From contig NC_088312.1 in NCBI RefSeq assembly GCF_910592395.1, positions 21,955,292 to 22,019,291 of the forward strand: a stretch of DNA of 64,000 bases, in the 5' to 3' direction. Numbering within the stretch: position 1 is the first letter of the stretch; each line of letters begins with the position of its first letter. The notes beneath the pieces were generated by a model. That model saw only the letters and a list, made by a program, of their open reading frames with translations. It made no database searches and was not told the DNA's origin. Positions 26,560-39,794 of this stretch are shown here, one piece after another. Both the position numbers and the translations under genes were made by a program. The stretch comes from Lineus longissimus. Lineage: Eukaryota > Nemertea > Pilidiophora > Heteronemertea > Lineidae.

Positions 26560-27010
26560 ATGCTTCAGTCCTGGTTCAGTTAATCATGTTGCAGCTTTCA
26601 GCATTATTTCAGATATTTTGATTGCCATGGATCATTGAATGCCGATGGCCAACCTAGTCCACAAAGGCAAGACAACCAAGATAAGATCTCTGAGCCTTGA
26701 GTTTCTTAATGAGCACAGAATTGTGTTGGTTTCAAGAGAAGGTGAGAAGTAAGCTTTTAATCGTCCTCTAATATAGCAGACTGTGGTACCAGCATCTGGC
26801 ACTTGATACTAAGCTGCAATCTCTCTGATCAGACCAGTTTATGCTCTAGCCCTGTTTAAGTAATCATGTTGCATCTTTCAGCATATTTTCAGAGCCTATT
26901 GAATCGTTGAATGCCGATGGCCCCACTTGCACATTCAAGGAAGACAGCCAAGCCCAACGTGAGATAGTTGAGCATGAAGTTTACCCAGAGCACAGGTTTG
27001 TGCTGACAGA
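26560..27010. repeat. Degenerate two-copy repeat, spacing about 300 bp
   Basis: Segments near 26575-26745 and 26870-27010 share TAATCATGTTGCA, CTTTCAGCAT, GAATGCCGATGGCC and GAGCACAG in the same order, with many differences. Each has an exon-like piece after a TTTCAG, but only the second is open, so this may be an old duplicated exon or a decayed repeat. Confidence 0.5.
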
Positions 27011-27324
27011 TTCACACATTACAAAGTGTCAGCCACTGTGCATCACAGACACATGCATAATGCTGTCTTTGAAATCAGAAAAGATACTTTTTAAAGAGAT
27101 ATTTTTTGTTCTCTTATCTTTGCAACTGTTTCATGTTTGGTATTGTCAGGGTTATATCATTCCCCCTCACCACCATAACTGCCCGCACTGACTGCACTGC
27201 CCCTCTTCCCAACTTAACTCTCCTGACCTGCCAAGCACTATAATTGCCTTTACCTTGCATCCTGCATCCACCTGGCACATTATGAAATAACCCCGACTGT
27301 ATCACATGATGAAATATTTGCTGC

Positions 27325-29636
27325 TACGAATTAAAGATTTTTCTGCGAGTTTTAAGAAACCTTGCTATTGATCGGTATAATTGCATGATTTCACATTCTC
27401 ATATTTTTAAGGTTCAAGAAGTCTACAGGAATACAAGCTTGGAGAGGACAGGTTGCGGATCTTGGATTTTCATGGACTTGGGGATGACTACGAATGATTG
27501 TAGTTGAGGTAGGTCATGGTAGGTCTGACGATCCTGTATTTTTCAGCAAGTTTTAACATAACTTGGTAAGGATCAGAGATTTATCAGCGAGATTTAAGAC
27601 ATCTTGCCTGGCATCAGATTTATCAGCGAGATTTAAGATATCATGCTAGTGATCGGTATAATTGCATGCTTTCAGATTCTCATATTTTTAAGGTTCAAGA
27701 AGTCTACAGGAATACAAGCTTGGAGAAGACAGGTTGCAGATCTTGGATTTTCATGGACTTGGGGATGACTACGAATGATTGTAGTTGAAGTAGGTCAAGG
27801 TAGGTCTGACGATCCTGTATTTTTCAGCAAGTTTTAACATAACTTGGTAAGGATCAGAGATTTATCAGCGAGATTTAAGATATCTTGCTAGTGATCGGTA
27901 TAATTGCATGATTTCCGATTCTCATATTTTTAAGGTTCAAGAAGTCTACAGGAATACAAGCTTGGAGAGGACAGGTTGCAGATCTTGGATTTTCATGGAC
28001 TTGGGGATGACTACGAATGATTGTAGTTGAGGTAGGTCAAGGTAAGTGTCTAGATATGTATTTATCAGCAAGTTTTAACATAACTTGCCAAGGATCAGAG
28101 ATTTTTCAGTGAGATTTAAGACATCTTGCTAGGCATCAGATTTATCAGCGAGATTTAAGATATCATGCTAGTGATCGGTATAATTGCATGCTTTTAGATT
28201 CTCATATTTTTAAGGTTCAAGAAGTCTACAGGAATACAAGCTTGGAGAGGACAGGTTGCGGATCCTGGATTTTCATGGACTTGGGGATGACTACGAATGA
28301 TTGTAGTTGAGGTAGGTCAAGGTAGGTCTGACGATCCTGTATTTTTCAGCAAGTTTTAACATAACTTGGTAAGGATCAGAGATTTTTCAGTGAGATTTAA
28401 GACATCTTGCTAGGCATCAGATTTATCAGCGAGATTTCAGATATCTTGCTATTGATCGGTATAATTGCATGATTTCAGATTCTCAAATTTTTAAGGTTCA
28501 AGAAGTCTACAGGAATACAAGCTTGGAGAGGACAGGTTGCAGATCTTGGATTTTCATGGACTTGGGGATGACTACGAATGATTGTAGTTGAGGTAGGTCA
28601 AGGTAGGTGTCTAGATCCTGTATTTATCAGCAAGTTGTAACATAACTTGCCAAGGATCAGAGATTTTTCAGTGAGATTTAAAACTGCTTGCTAGGCATCA
28701 GATTTATCAGCGAGATTTAAGATATCTTGCTAGTGATCGGTATAATTGCATGATTTCAGATTCTCATATTTTTAAGGTTCAAGAAGTCTACAGGAATACA
28801 AGCTTGGAGAGGACAGGTTGCAGATCTTGGATTTTCATGGACTTGGGGATGACTACGAATGATTGTAGTTGAGGTAGGTCAAGGTAGGTGTCTAGATCCT
28901 GTATTTATCAGCAAGTTTTAGCATAACCTGCCAAGGATCAGAGATTTTTCAGTGAGATTTAAGACATCTTGCTATGCATCAGATTTATCAGTGAGATTTA
29001 AGATATCTTGCTATTGATCGGTATAATTGCATGATTTCCGATTCTCATATTTTTAAGGTTCAAGAAGTCTACAGGAATACAAGCTTGGAGAGGACAGGTT
29101 GCAGATCTTGGATTTTCATGGACTTGGGGATGACTACGAATGATTGCAGTTGAGGTAGGTCAAGGTAGGTGTCTAGATCCTGTATTTATCAGCAAGTTGT
29201 AACATAACTTGCCAAGGATCAGTGATTTTTCAGTGAGATTTAAAACAGCTTGCTAGGCATCAGATTTATCAGTGAGATTTAAGATATCTTGCTAGTGATC
29301 GGTATAATTGCATGATTTCAGATTCTCATATTTTTAAGGTTCAAGAAGTCTACAGGAATACAAGCTTGGAGAGGACAGGTTGCGGATCTTGGATTTTCAT
29401 GGACTTGGGGATGACTACGAATGATTGTAGTTGAGGTAGGTCATGGTAGGTCTGACGATCCTGTATTTTTCAGCAAGTTTTAACATAACTTGGTAAGGAT
29501 CAGAGATTTATCAGCGAGATTTAAGATATCTTGCTAGTGATCGGTATAATTGCATGATTTCAGATTCTCATATTTTTAAGGTTCAAGAAGTCTACAGGAA
29601 TACAAGCTTGGAGAGGACAGGTTGCAGATCTTGGAT
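27325..29636. repeat. Satellite array, nine units of about 281 or 242 bp
   Basis: The word GGTTCAAGAAGTCTAC recurs at 27411, 27692, 27934, 28214, 28495, 28776, 29057, 29339 and 29580. The spacings are 281, 242, 280, 281, 281, 281, 282 and 241 bp. The short units lack one copy of an internal sub-repeat of about 39 bp (ATCAGCGAGATTTAAGA type) that is doubled in the long units. Each unit has an AAGCTT (HindIII) site. No open frame persists across units. The array stops abruptly at 29636, where Copia DNA begins. Confidence 0.93.
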
Positions 29637-29649
29637 CTACTAATTATCA
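29637..29649 (-). repeat. Truncated Copia LTR stub at the array's left end
   Basis: Only CTACTAATTATCA, the outer 13 bp of the LTR, remains; the satellite begins immediately to its left. This would be the 3' LTR of copy A. Confidence 0.8.
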
Positions 29650-29859
29650 AACTCATCGCTCTTCTTTTTGTTTTATTGTTCTCATCCTGCATTGTTCCCT
29701 TCGAATTACGTATTGTGACAAAAATCCCTCAAAAACTTGCAAAGTCAAACACAGGAAAAGTCTAGTCCATTATCTATAGGCGGACTTAACGAAACTAAAA
29801 CGTCGAACGCATAAATAACATATTAACAAAGAATGTCTAGTCCCTTTCTTCAGGCGGGC

Positions 29860-32800
29860 TTAGAAAAGTTTCATTCCGGACAGCTTTCCGCTCTCCAGAA
29901 CACTTAGCAACTTGAGAGCTGATGCTCCCCGTTTGGTAAGACAGTCCGCCAGCTGTTCACATGACTCCACCCACATGATCTCGTTCACTTGTTTGTTGTC
30001 CACATTCTCCTTAATCGCAGACAATTCTAATCTCAGTCTCTTTTCTGTTACTGACTTGTTGGAGTTGATTGCCTCAAATAAAGATTTGCAGTCAGTAACA
30101 CATTTCAATGCCAATAGACGTGGATTTGCAACTCCATGTTGCAACTCACAGTACAACGTGGCCAGAAATATCCCTAGATCTATTCCGTCTGCCATCTCGA
30201 GTGTCTCAGCTGCTAGAGTGCTCCTTACCACTCTGCGTATTTTCTTGGAACTCCAGCAAACAGGGTTACATACTCCATCCTTTCCCATCAAAAAGACCAA
30301 TTGTCCTCCATGAGAACCATTATCTTCAGCATTTTCTAGTGATGCATCAGTGTATACAACGAGCTGCACATCCTCGTCTCCTAAGTACCTGAACCTGAGA
30401 GATACATGTTCTGATCTCACTCTCCTAATGATCTTGTTTGCTTCCAGCAAATCATTCACAGTGGCAGACTTCACGCGAGTTGCCAGCACTGCTGTATCGA
30501 ATATTATATCAGGCCTTGTTTGACGTGCGATCCAGAGCAACTGCCCAATTTTTGACCTCAAATGTTTCCGCTCTTCCTCGGCGACAGCAAAATCCTTTTG
30601 GGGTGATCGAGAGCTGCCTAACTGTATCGGTGTCAGACTAGAAGCAAAGCCCTCTTGGTTCACAAGAATGTCCCCATCTCTGTGTTGGACTTCCAAGCCA
30701 AGGTACTTAAAGGATTGCCTATCCTCTCTTCCCACATTTAGACTCTGCCTCAGCTGTTGAATTACTGACATCTCAAACTGTTTGGTGCCTCCCCATATGA
30801 AATCATCCACGTGAGCAGCCAACAGCCCAATCAGTTCTCCCTTACTATCCCGCCATGAGAACACGGCTGGATCCACTTTGGAGATTTTTCCTCCAGTTTC
30901 TATCATCACATCCTTCACTTTGTTGTACCAGCTAAGAGAAGCATCACTCAATCCATAGACGCACTTTTTCAGCCTCCAAACTTTTCCCGACACATTTGCT
31001 TCCTTGGGCGGTTTCACAAAGATGTCCCTCTCCAAACTATTTCCTTGAAGGAAGGCCGTCTTAATGTCCATTGAGTTTACCACCCACCTCCTCTGTGCGA
31101 TCACAGCCATCACTATCCTCAAGGAATCGTTCCCACAAGTGGGGGAATCTGTTTGGTTTGCACCATGCTCCTCAAACCCCCGAGCTACAAGTCTGGCCTT
31201 GGGGATTATTCCGGCTTCCGTATCCTTTAAAGTCAGAACCCATCTCGTTGATACACACTTTTGTCCTTGGTCCTGCACTTCTGAATAGACCTGATGATTG
31301 CTCCAACTCGAAAGTTCCTTTTGTTTAGCTTCTTCAAAGTCCACATTTTGGGAAATCATCACTTCATCTGGGTCCCGTCCTTGTTCTTCATGTTCAACAT
31401 CAACCAATTCTAGCCCATGAACCTTTTCCAAATCTACCGCCTCAGATCCACTATCTCCACCTATCTGTATATTATACCAGTGTTTGTATTTTCCACCTGC
31501 TTTCCCAGCACGGCTAACAACTTTGGCTGTCATCCTTTCCTCTTTTTCATCGTGTTTGAAAGCGATATCTTGTCCAACTTTGGTCCGATCAGTCTTAATC
31601 CCCGGGTTTTGTCCCTGTGCTCCCTCCTCTTGATCCTGGTCTTGGTTTGGATGATCATCTCCGTGTTGGATCGGCGGCTGATCATCATCATCTCCTGTTG
31701 CTGGTTTCTGTGGCTGCTCATCCTTGCTTGATCGATCCTGTCTGTTTCTATCATTGTCCTTGTTCTCTGTTGGATGTCCCGAAGAGTCCCCTGTCATAGC
31801 ACTGTGACTCCTCTGTTGGTTCACTAACTGAAGCCTACTGATATGAACCCTCACTAAGATCCCACCATGTCTGATGAATACAATTTTTCCATCTTGGCCA
31901 ATGACTGTGCCAGGACCCTTCCACTCCGTATTGTCTAGCCTCCTGTAGTATACTTTGTCACCCATCTGGTACTTGTCACCTGTGTATGACCGTGTCTGCT
32001 TCTTCAGGGCTCTCCTTATCCTCTCAGAGCACTCAGTCTCTGTGAAAGCCTTCCTCGTTGCGTAGAGGGCTCCTAGGTGTTCTCCTACGACCTTGCTGGT
32101 GGTAGTCCCCTCCAGTGCTGGCAACTGGTTGGTAAGGTTTGCAGGTAGATTTGGATTTCTGCCGAACACCAGCTGGTATGCACTGAAGCCATGTACATTT
32201 ATCATGCTATTCTTTGCATTGAGTGCCCATTTCAGTGCTGTCTCCCAACTGCAATTTCTGTCATGCTTTACCTTTAGCATTATGTTTGTTAGGACATGAT
32301 TGTGCTTTTCTAAGAGGCCATTACTGAATGGCGCGTACGCGGCAGTTGTGATCACCTTTATGTTGAAATTCTCACACAAATCACGTGTCTCCGAATTAGA
32401 AAATTCTCCGCCATTGTCACTGAACAATGAAGTTGGGGATCCAAAGATGCTAATCCAATGGGATAGAAACTCTTGGACGAACACTTGAGGCAACTTCCTT
32501 TTGACAATTGCCCCAGCACTGAAACGAGTGAACTCATCAATGATATGTAAATACCAAATGTTCCTGTCTAGCTCATGCAGGTCAACAGCTACGGTTTGGT
32601 TGAAATCCGTCGCTAAAGGGAGGCCCACTGCTGGTTTGGGAGGTACTTTCCTATACAAGGCAAGTTTGGCAAGTTTCACACTCTTTGACAACATCCGTCA
32701 GCATTTGAAAAATTTCTGGATTCTTCATGCCTGCACTGATCAGTAACTTCTGCAATCTATCTGCAGAAGCATGCCCGAACTGCTTGTGAATCTTAATCAA

Positions 32801-34249
32801 ATTTGCCTTTTGCCTTTGTGCATCCTGTAGTTCTGTCACCTGCATCACCTGTTTTGAGAGCTTCCTCCTCCATGATGAGCTGTTCCTGAAACAAGTCCGA
32901 GCCATTCTGTGTCACCAATACTTGATTTTCAACAAAACTAGCTTCCGCATCATGTGGTACTAACTCTATGCAATAGTGACCAGTAGAAGTTTGCAGTAGC
33001 TGCACAGGTTTACCAAACATCTTTGCAGTATCATTGCTTATGTCTAGTACTGTCTGCGCCCTTTTTAGAGCATCCTTGCTCAGAAGAAGTGGTAACTTGC
33101 TATTTACTACTTCTGTCTGGATGTTGCATGCGGTGCCAGCAATTTGTGCTGGAATCTGAACACATTTAAGCGATTTGACCTGTTTCCCATCACCGAATCT
33201 GAACACTCTTGTACTATCCTTACACGTATTGTACTATCCTTACACGTAATGCGCGACTGCTGATCTGTACCCAAGATGCTCTTGTAATTATCTAACCATT
33301 CTTGTCCACATACACTCCGTGTACATGCAGTATCGACTACTGCCGTCGAATATGCCTCGCACATGAACACTTCACTGGGGTCAGTGCCTTTTACAAACAA
33401 AGTTATATTACATTCCTCCTCATCTTTGCATTCCTTTATTTCCTCTCTGTGGGGGCAATCCTTTGCCCAATGAAAAACCGATTTACACACAGCGCACTTA
33501 GTACGATTTCCGAATCTATCGAGTGGGTTTGTTCCTCTGGGTACCTCACCTTTTTTATCGTTTCTACTACCAGCGTTGTAGTGTCCTGGTCCTTGATTCC
33601 TTCTCGTGTTGTTTGGAAATGATCTAGAATTAGACTGAGCATATGGAGCATTAGACTTGGTGTAACATGCATTCTCTGTTTTTACAGTAATGCCAGTGTC
33701 ATCGCTTGAACTATTACTCGGAGATGTACCCCCAAAAATTCTTTTCAGCGCCGACTTCATGGAACTGAACTTCAAATCAGAGGCAGCAGTCAGCGCTAGT
33801 TGTCGATCTGTGTCCGAAAGTCCCGCACTGTCGAGTAATTTGAAACTGAGAACAGCATCAGGTAACGACATGTTTGATTTCTTACAGAGCTCATGTCTCC
33901 TCTCAAACTCTATGATAAACTCTGTCATAGTTTGCCCTTCTTGTTTGTGATACTTATCAAAACTGGTGTAGTGTTCATACGCCACATCTACTTTGTCCCT
34001 TAGGAAAATCTTATCCAACTCCTGCAGGAGCGTTTTCAGTCCTTTGCCATCTTTTTCACTTAGTTTCTCTACCTTGATTTCGACAGCTCGTGCACGGGCT
34101 TGACCTTGTAGTGTAAGGGCAACAGCTAGTGCCTGCTTTGTGTCAGCTAAATCAGTCATTGTTTGCCATATAGCCAGTTCGTTTTTCCATGTTTCATAGT
34201 CCATCCCTGGGGTGAAAACTGGTGGGTTCTTGAAATTTGAAGCCGCCAT
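29860..34249 (-). pseudogene. Copia copy A gag-pol, broken by three frameshifts
   Basis: Gag starts at the ATG at 34249. A 20-bp tandem duplication (33210-33249) shifts the frame just after the protease. A 2-bp deletion near 32850 shifts it again before the integrase. The 7-bp insertion AGGCAAG at 32658-32664 ends the integrase zinc region at a TAG. From 32694 down to 29860 the rest of pol (integrase core, RT, RNase H; 944 codons) is open. It also lacks 12 bp (one RGPG unit) before the zinc knuckle. At many single-residue differences (KQALAV, HPNQ, GRDPDE) A agrees with copy F rather than its neighbours. Confidence 0.9.
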
Positions 34250-34315
34250 CTTGGAATTTTATGTCACTGTTTGAAAGTCAAGAGATCCGTGAAATCCTGA
34301 ATTGCTCTGCTACCA

Positions 34316-34557
34316 TGAAAATATCTGAGTAACCACTCACTTTGTACTTCAGCTATGATCCCTTGTGGTACCTTGTAACTTATCTGCTTGTCCAGGCCGG
34401 CCAGATTCCCATTCCTTTGGATCACTTTAGTTGCTCACCGAGCTCCTTCTGTCTCACTGCACCATGTGCTTTTTCCCTCTCTACAGATCACAGGTGTTTG
34501 GTCTAACACTATGATCACTGCCACCAAAGTCATGGTGGTAAGGTCTACTAATTATCA
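34316..34557 (-). repeat. Copia LTR between copies A and B
   Basis: 242 bp, TG...CA on the minus strand; shared as the 3' LTR of copy B and the 5' LTR of copy A. The primer-binding site for copy A follows directly at 34304-34315. Confidence 0.9.
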
Positions 34558-34767
34558 AACTCATCTCTCTTCTTTTTGTTCTATTGTTCTCATCCTGCAT
34601 TGTTCCCTTCGAATTACGTATTGTGACAAAAATCCCTCAAAAACTTGCAAAGTCAAACACAGGAAAAGTCTAGTCCATTATCTATAGGCGGACTTAACGA
34701 AACTAAAACGTCGAACGCATAAATAACATATTTACAAAGAATGTCTAGTCCCTTTCTTCAGGCGGGC

Positions 34768-37700
34768 TTAGAAAAGTTTCATTCCGGACAGCTTTCCGCT
34801 CTCCAGAACACTTAGCAACTTGAGAGCTGATGCTCCCCGTTTGGTAAGACAGTCCGCCAGCTGTTCACATGACTCCACCCACATGATCTCGTTCACTTGT
34901 TTGTTGTCCACATTCTCCTTAATCGCAGACAATTCTAATCTCAGTCTCTTTTTTGTTACTGACTTGTTGGAGTTGATTGCCTCAAATAAAGATTTGCAGT
35001 CAGTAACACATTTCAATGCCAATAGACGTGGATTTGCAACTCCATGTTGCAACTCACAGAACAACGTGGCCAGAAATATCCCTAGATCTATTCCGTCTGC
35101 CATCGAAAGTGTCTCAGCTGCTAGAGTGCTCCTTACCACTCTGCGTATTTTCTTGGAACTCCAGCAAACAGGGTTACATACTCCATCCTTTCCCATCAAA
35201 AAGACCAATTGTCCTCCATGAGAACCATTATCTTCAGCATTTCCTAGTGATGCATCAGTGTATACAACGAGCTGCACATCCTCGTCTCCTAAGTACCTGA
35301 ACCTTAGAGATACATGTTCTGATCTCACTCTCCTAATGATCTTGTTTGCTTCCAGCAAATCATTCACAGTGGCAGACTTCACGCGAGTTGCCAGCACTGC
35401 CGTATCGAATATTATATCAGGCCTTGTTTGACGTGCAATCCAGAGCAACTGCCCAATTTTTTACCTCAAATGTTTCCGCTCTTCCTCGGCGACAGCAAAA
35501 TCCTTTTGGAGTGATCGAGAGCTGCCTAACTGTATCGGTGTCAGACTAGAAGCAAAGCCCTCTTGGTTCACAAGAATGTCTCCATCTCTGTGTTGGACTT
35601 CCAAGCCAAGGTACTTAAAGGATTGCCTATCCTCTCTCCCCACATTTAGACTCTGCCTCAGCTGTTGAATTACTGACATCTCAAACTGTTTGGTGCCTCC
35701 CCATATGAAATCATCCACGTGAGCAGCCAACAGCCCAATCAGTTCTCCCTTAGTATCCCGCCATTAGAACACGGCTGGACTCACTTTGGAGATTTTTCCT
35801 CCAGTTTCTATCATCACATCCTTCACTTTGTTGTACCAGCTAAGAGAAGCATCACTCAATCCATAGACGCACTTTTTCAGCCTCCAAACTTTTCCCGACA
35901 CATTTGCTTCCTTGGGCGGTTTCACAAAGATGTCCCTCTCCAAACTATTTCTTTGAAGGAAGGCCGTCTTAATGTCCATTGAGTTTACCACCCACCTCCT
36001 CTGTGCGATCACAGCCATCACTATCCTCAAGGAATCGTTCCCACAAGTGGGGGAATCTGTTTGGTTTGCACCATGCTCCTCAAACCCCCGAGCTACAAGT
36101 CTGGCCTTGGGGATTATTCCGGCTTCCGTATCCTTTAAAGTCAGAACCCATCTCGTTGATACACACTTTTGTCCTTGGTCCTGCACTTCTGAATAGACCT
36201 GATGATTGCTCCAACTCGAAAGTTCCTTTTGTTTAGCTTCTTCAAAGTCCACATTTTGGGAAATCATCACTTCATCTGGGTCCTGTCCTTGTTCTTCATG
36301 TTCAACATCAACCAATTCTAGCCCATGAACCTTTTCCAAATCTACCGCCTCAGATCCACTATCTCCACCTAGGTACTGTATATTATACCAGTGTTTGTAT
36401 TTTCCACCTGCTTTCCCAGCACGGCTAACAACTTTGGCTGTCATCCTTTCCTCCTTTTCATCGTGTTTGAAAGCGATATCTTGTCCAACTTTGATCCGAT
36501 CAGTCCTAATCCCCGGGTTTTGTCCCTGTGCTCCCTCCTCTTGATCCTGGTCTTGGTTTGAATGATCATCTCCGTGTTGGATCGGCGGCTGATCATCATT
36601 ATCTCCTGTTGCTGGTTTCTGTGGCTGCTCATCCTTGCTTGATCGATCCTGTCTGTTTCTATCATTGTCCTTGTTCTCTGTTGGATGTCCCGAAGAGTCC
36701 CCTGTCATAGCACTGTGACTCCTCTGTTGGTTCACTAACTGAAGCCTACTGATATGAATCCTCACTAAGATCCCACCATGTCTGATGAATACAATTTTTC
36801 CATCTTGGCCAATGACTGTGCCAGGACCCTTCCACTCCGTATTGTCTAGCCTCCTGTAGTATACTTTGTCACCCATCTGGTACTTGTCACCTGTGTATGA
36901 CCGTGTCTGCTTCTTCAGGGCTCTCCTTATCCTCTCAGAGCACTCAGTCTCTGTGAAAGCCTTCCTCGTTGCGTAGAGGGCTCCTAGGTGTTCTCCTACG
37001 ACCTTGCTGGTGGTAGTCCCCTCCAGGGCTGGCAACTGGTTGGTAAGGTTTGCAGGTAGATTTGGATTTCTGCCGAACACCAGCTGGTATGCACTGAAGC
37101 CATGTACATTTATCATGCTATTCTTTGCATTGAGTGCCCATTTCAGTGCTGTCTCCCAACTGCAATTTCTGTCATGCTTTACCTTTAGCATTATGTTTGT
37201 TAGGACATGATTGTGCTTTTCTAAGAGGCCATTACTGAATGGCGCGTACGCGGCAGTTGTGATCACCTTTATGTTGAAATTCTCACACAAATCACGTGTC
37301 TCCGAATTAGAAAATTCTCCGCCATTGTCACTGAACAATGAAGTTGGGGGTCCAAAGATGCTAATCCAATGGGATAGAAACTCTTGGACGAACACTTGAG
37401 GCAACTTCCTTTTGACAATTGCCCCAGCACTGAAACGAGTGAACTCTCCGCCATTGTCACTGAACAATGAAGTTGGGGGTCCAAAGATGCTAATCCAATG
37501 GGATAGAAACTCTTGGACGAACACTTGAGGCAACTTCCTTTTGACAATTGCCCCAGCACTGAAACGAGTGAACTCATCAATGATATGTAAATACCAAATG
37601 TTCCTGTCTAGCTCATGCAGGTCAACAGCTACGGTTTGGTTGAAATCCGTCGCTAAAGGGAGGCCCACTGCTGGTCTGGGAGGTACTTTCCTATACATTT

Positions 37701-39276
37701 GGCAAGTTTCACACTCTTTGACAACATCCGTCAGCATTTGAAAAATTTCTGGATTCTTCATGCCTGCACTGATTAGTAACTTCTGCAATCTATCTGCAGA
37801 AGCATGCCCGAACTGCTTGTGAATCTTAATCAAATTTGCCTTTTGCCTTTGTGCATCCTGTAGTTCTGTCACCTGCATCACCTCTGTTTTGAGAACTTCC
37901 TCCTCCATGATGAGCTGTTCCTGAAACAAGTCCGAGCCATTCTGTGTCACCAATACTTGATTTTCAACAAAACTAGCTTCCGCATCATGTGGTACTAACT
38001 CTATGCAATAGTGACCAGTAGAAGTTTGCAGTAGCTGCACAGGTTTACCAAACATCTTTGCAGTATCATTGCTTATGTCTAGTACTGTCTGCGCCCTTTT
38101 TAGAGCATCCTTGCTCAGAAGAAGTGGTAACTTGCTATTTACTACTTCTGTCTGGATGTTGCATGCGGTGCCAGCAATTTGTGCTGGAATCTGAACACAT
38201 TTAAGCGATTTGACCTGTTTCCCATCACCGAATCTGAACACTCTTGTACTATCCTTACACGTAATGCGCGACTGCTGATCTGTACCCAAGATGCTCTTGT
38301 AATTATCTAACCATTCTTGTCCACATACACTCCGTGTACATGCAGTATCGACTACTGCCGTCGAATATGCCTCGCACATGAACACTTCACTGGGGTCAGT
38401 GCCTTTTACAAACAAAGTTATATTACATTCCTCCTCATCTTTGCATTCCTTTATTTCCTCTCTGTGGGGGCAATCCTTTGCCCAATGAAAAACCGATTTA
38501 CACACAGCGCACTTAGTACGATTTCCGAATCTATCGAGTGGGTTTGTTCCTCTGGGTACCTCACCTTTTTTATCGTTTCTACTACAGGCGTTGTAGTGTC
38601 CTGGGCCACGACCTGGTCCTTGATTCCTTCTCGTGTTGTTTGGAAATGATCTAGAATTAGACTGAGCATATGGAGCATTAGACTTGGTGTAACATGCATT
38701 CTCTGTTTTTACAGTAATGCCAGTGTCATCGCTTGAACTATTACTCGGAGATGTACCCCCAAAAATTCTTTTCAGCGCCGACTTCATGGAACTGAACTTC
38801 AAATCAGAGGCAGCAGTCAGCGCTAGTTGTCGATCTGTGTCTGAAAGTCCCGCACTGTCGAGTAATTTGAAACTGAGAACAGCATCAGGTAACGACATGT
38901 TTGATTTCTTACAGAGCTCATGTCTCCTCTCAAACTCTATGATAAACTCTGTCATAGTTTGCCCTTCTTGTTTGTGATACTTATCAAAACTGGTGTAGTG
39001 TTCATACGCCACATCTACTTTGTCCCTTAAGAAAATCTTATCCAACTCCTGCAGGAGCGTTTTCAGTCCTTTGCCATCTTTTTCACTTAGTTTCTCTACC
39101 TTGATTTCGACAGCTCGTGCACGGGCTTGACCTTGTAGTGTAAGGGCAACAGCTAGTGTCTGCTTTGTGTCAGCTAAATCAGTCATTGTTTGCCATGTAG
39201 CCAGTTCGTTTTTCCATGTTTCATAGTCCATCCCTGGGGTGAAAACTGGTGGGTTCTTGAAATCTGAAGCCGCCAT
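34768..39276 (-). pseudogene. Copia copy B gag-pol with duplicated integrase segment and two stops
   Basis: One frame is open from 39276 to 35764 (1170 codons). This copy lacks the 7-bp insertion seen in A, C, D and E. A 129-bp in-frame tandem duplication (37317-37445 / 37446-37574) repeats 43 residues that include the second catalytic aspartate of the integrase (FSDNGGEF). Two serine codons have become TAA stops, near 35764 in the RT and near 35461 before the RNase H; the frame is otherwise continuous to 34768. It could not make full RT. Confidence 0.9.
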
Positions 39277-39342
39277 CTTGGAATTTTATGTCACTGTTTG
39301 AAAGTCAAGAGATCCGTGAAATCCTGAATTGCTCTGCTACCA

Positions 39343-39584
39343 TGAAAATATCTGAGTAACCACTCACTTTGTACTTCAGCTATGATCCCTTGTGGTACCT
39401 TGTAACTTATCTGCTTGTCCAGGCCGGCCAGATTCCCATTCCTTTGGATCACTTTAGTTGCTCACCGAGCTCCTTCTGTCTCACTGCACCATGTGCTTTT
39501 TCCCTCTCTACAGATCACAGGTGTTTGGTCTAACACTATGATCACTGCCACCAAAGTCATGGTGGTAAGGTCTACTAATTATCA
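39343..39584 (-). repeat. Copia LTR between copies B and C
   Basis: 242 bp, same termini as the other LTRs, joined directly to the copy B primer-binding site on its left. Confidence 0.9.
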
Positions 39585-39794
39585 AACTCATCTCTCTTCT
39601 TTTTGTTCTATTGTTCTCATCCTGCATTGTTCCCTTCGAATTACGTATTGTGACAAAAATCCCTCAAAAACTTGCAAAGTCAAACACAGGAAAAGTCTAG
39701 TCCATTATCTATAGGCGGACTTAACGAAACTAAAACGTCGAACGCATAAATAACATATTTACAAAGAATGTCTAGTCCCTTTCTTCAGGCGGGC

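Noticed and set aside
27325-29636. TGAGGTAG, the let-7 microRNA seed, occurs in most satellite units
   Set aside because: The following bases diverge from let-7 and no precursor-like hairpin is present around it.
27325-29636. Regular repeats suggesting a CRISPR-like array
   Set aside because: Units are 242-282 bp throughout with no short repeat and unique spacer pattern, and the DNA is eukaryotic.
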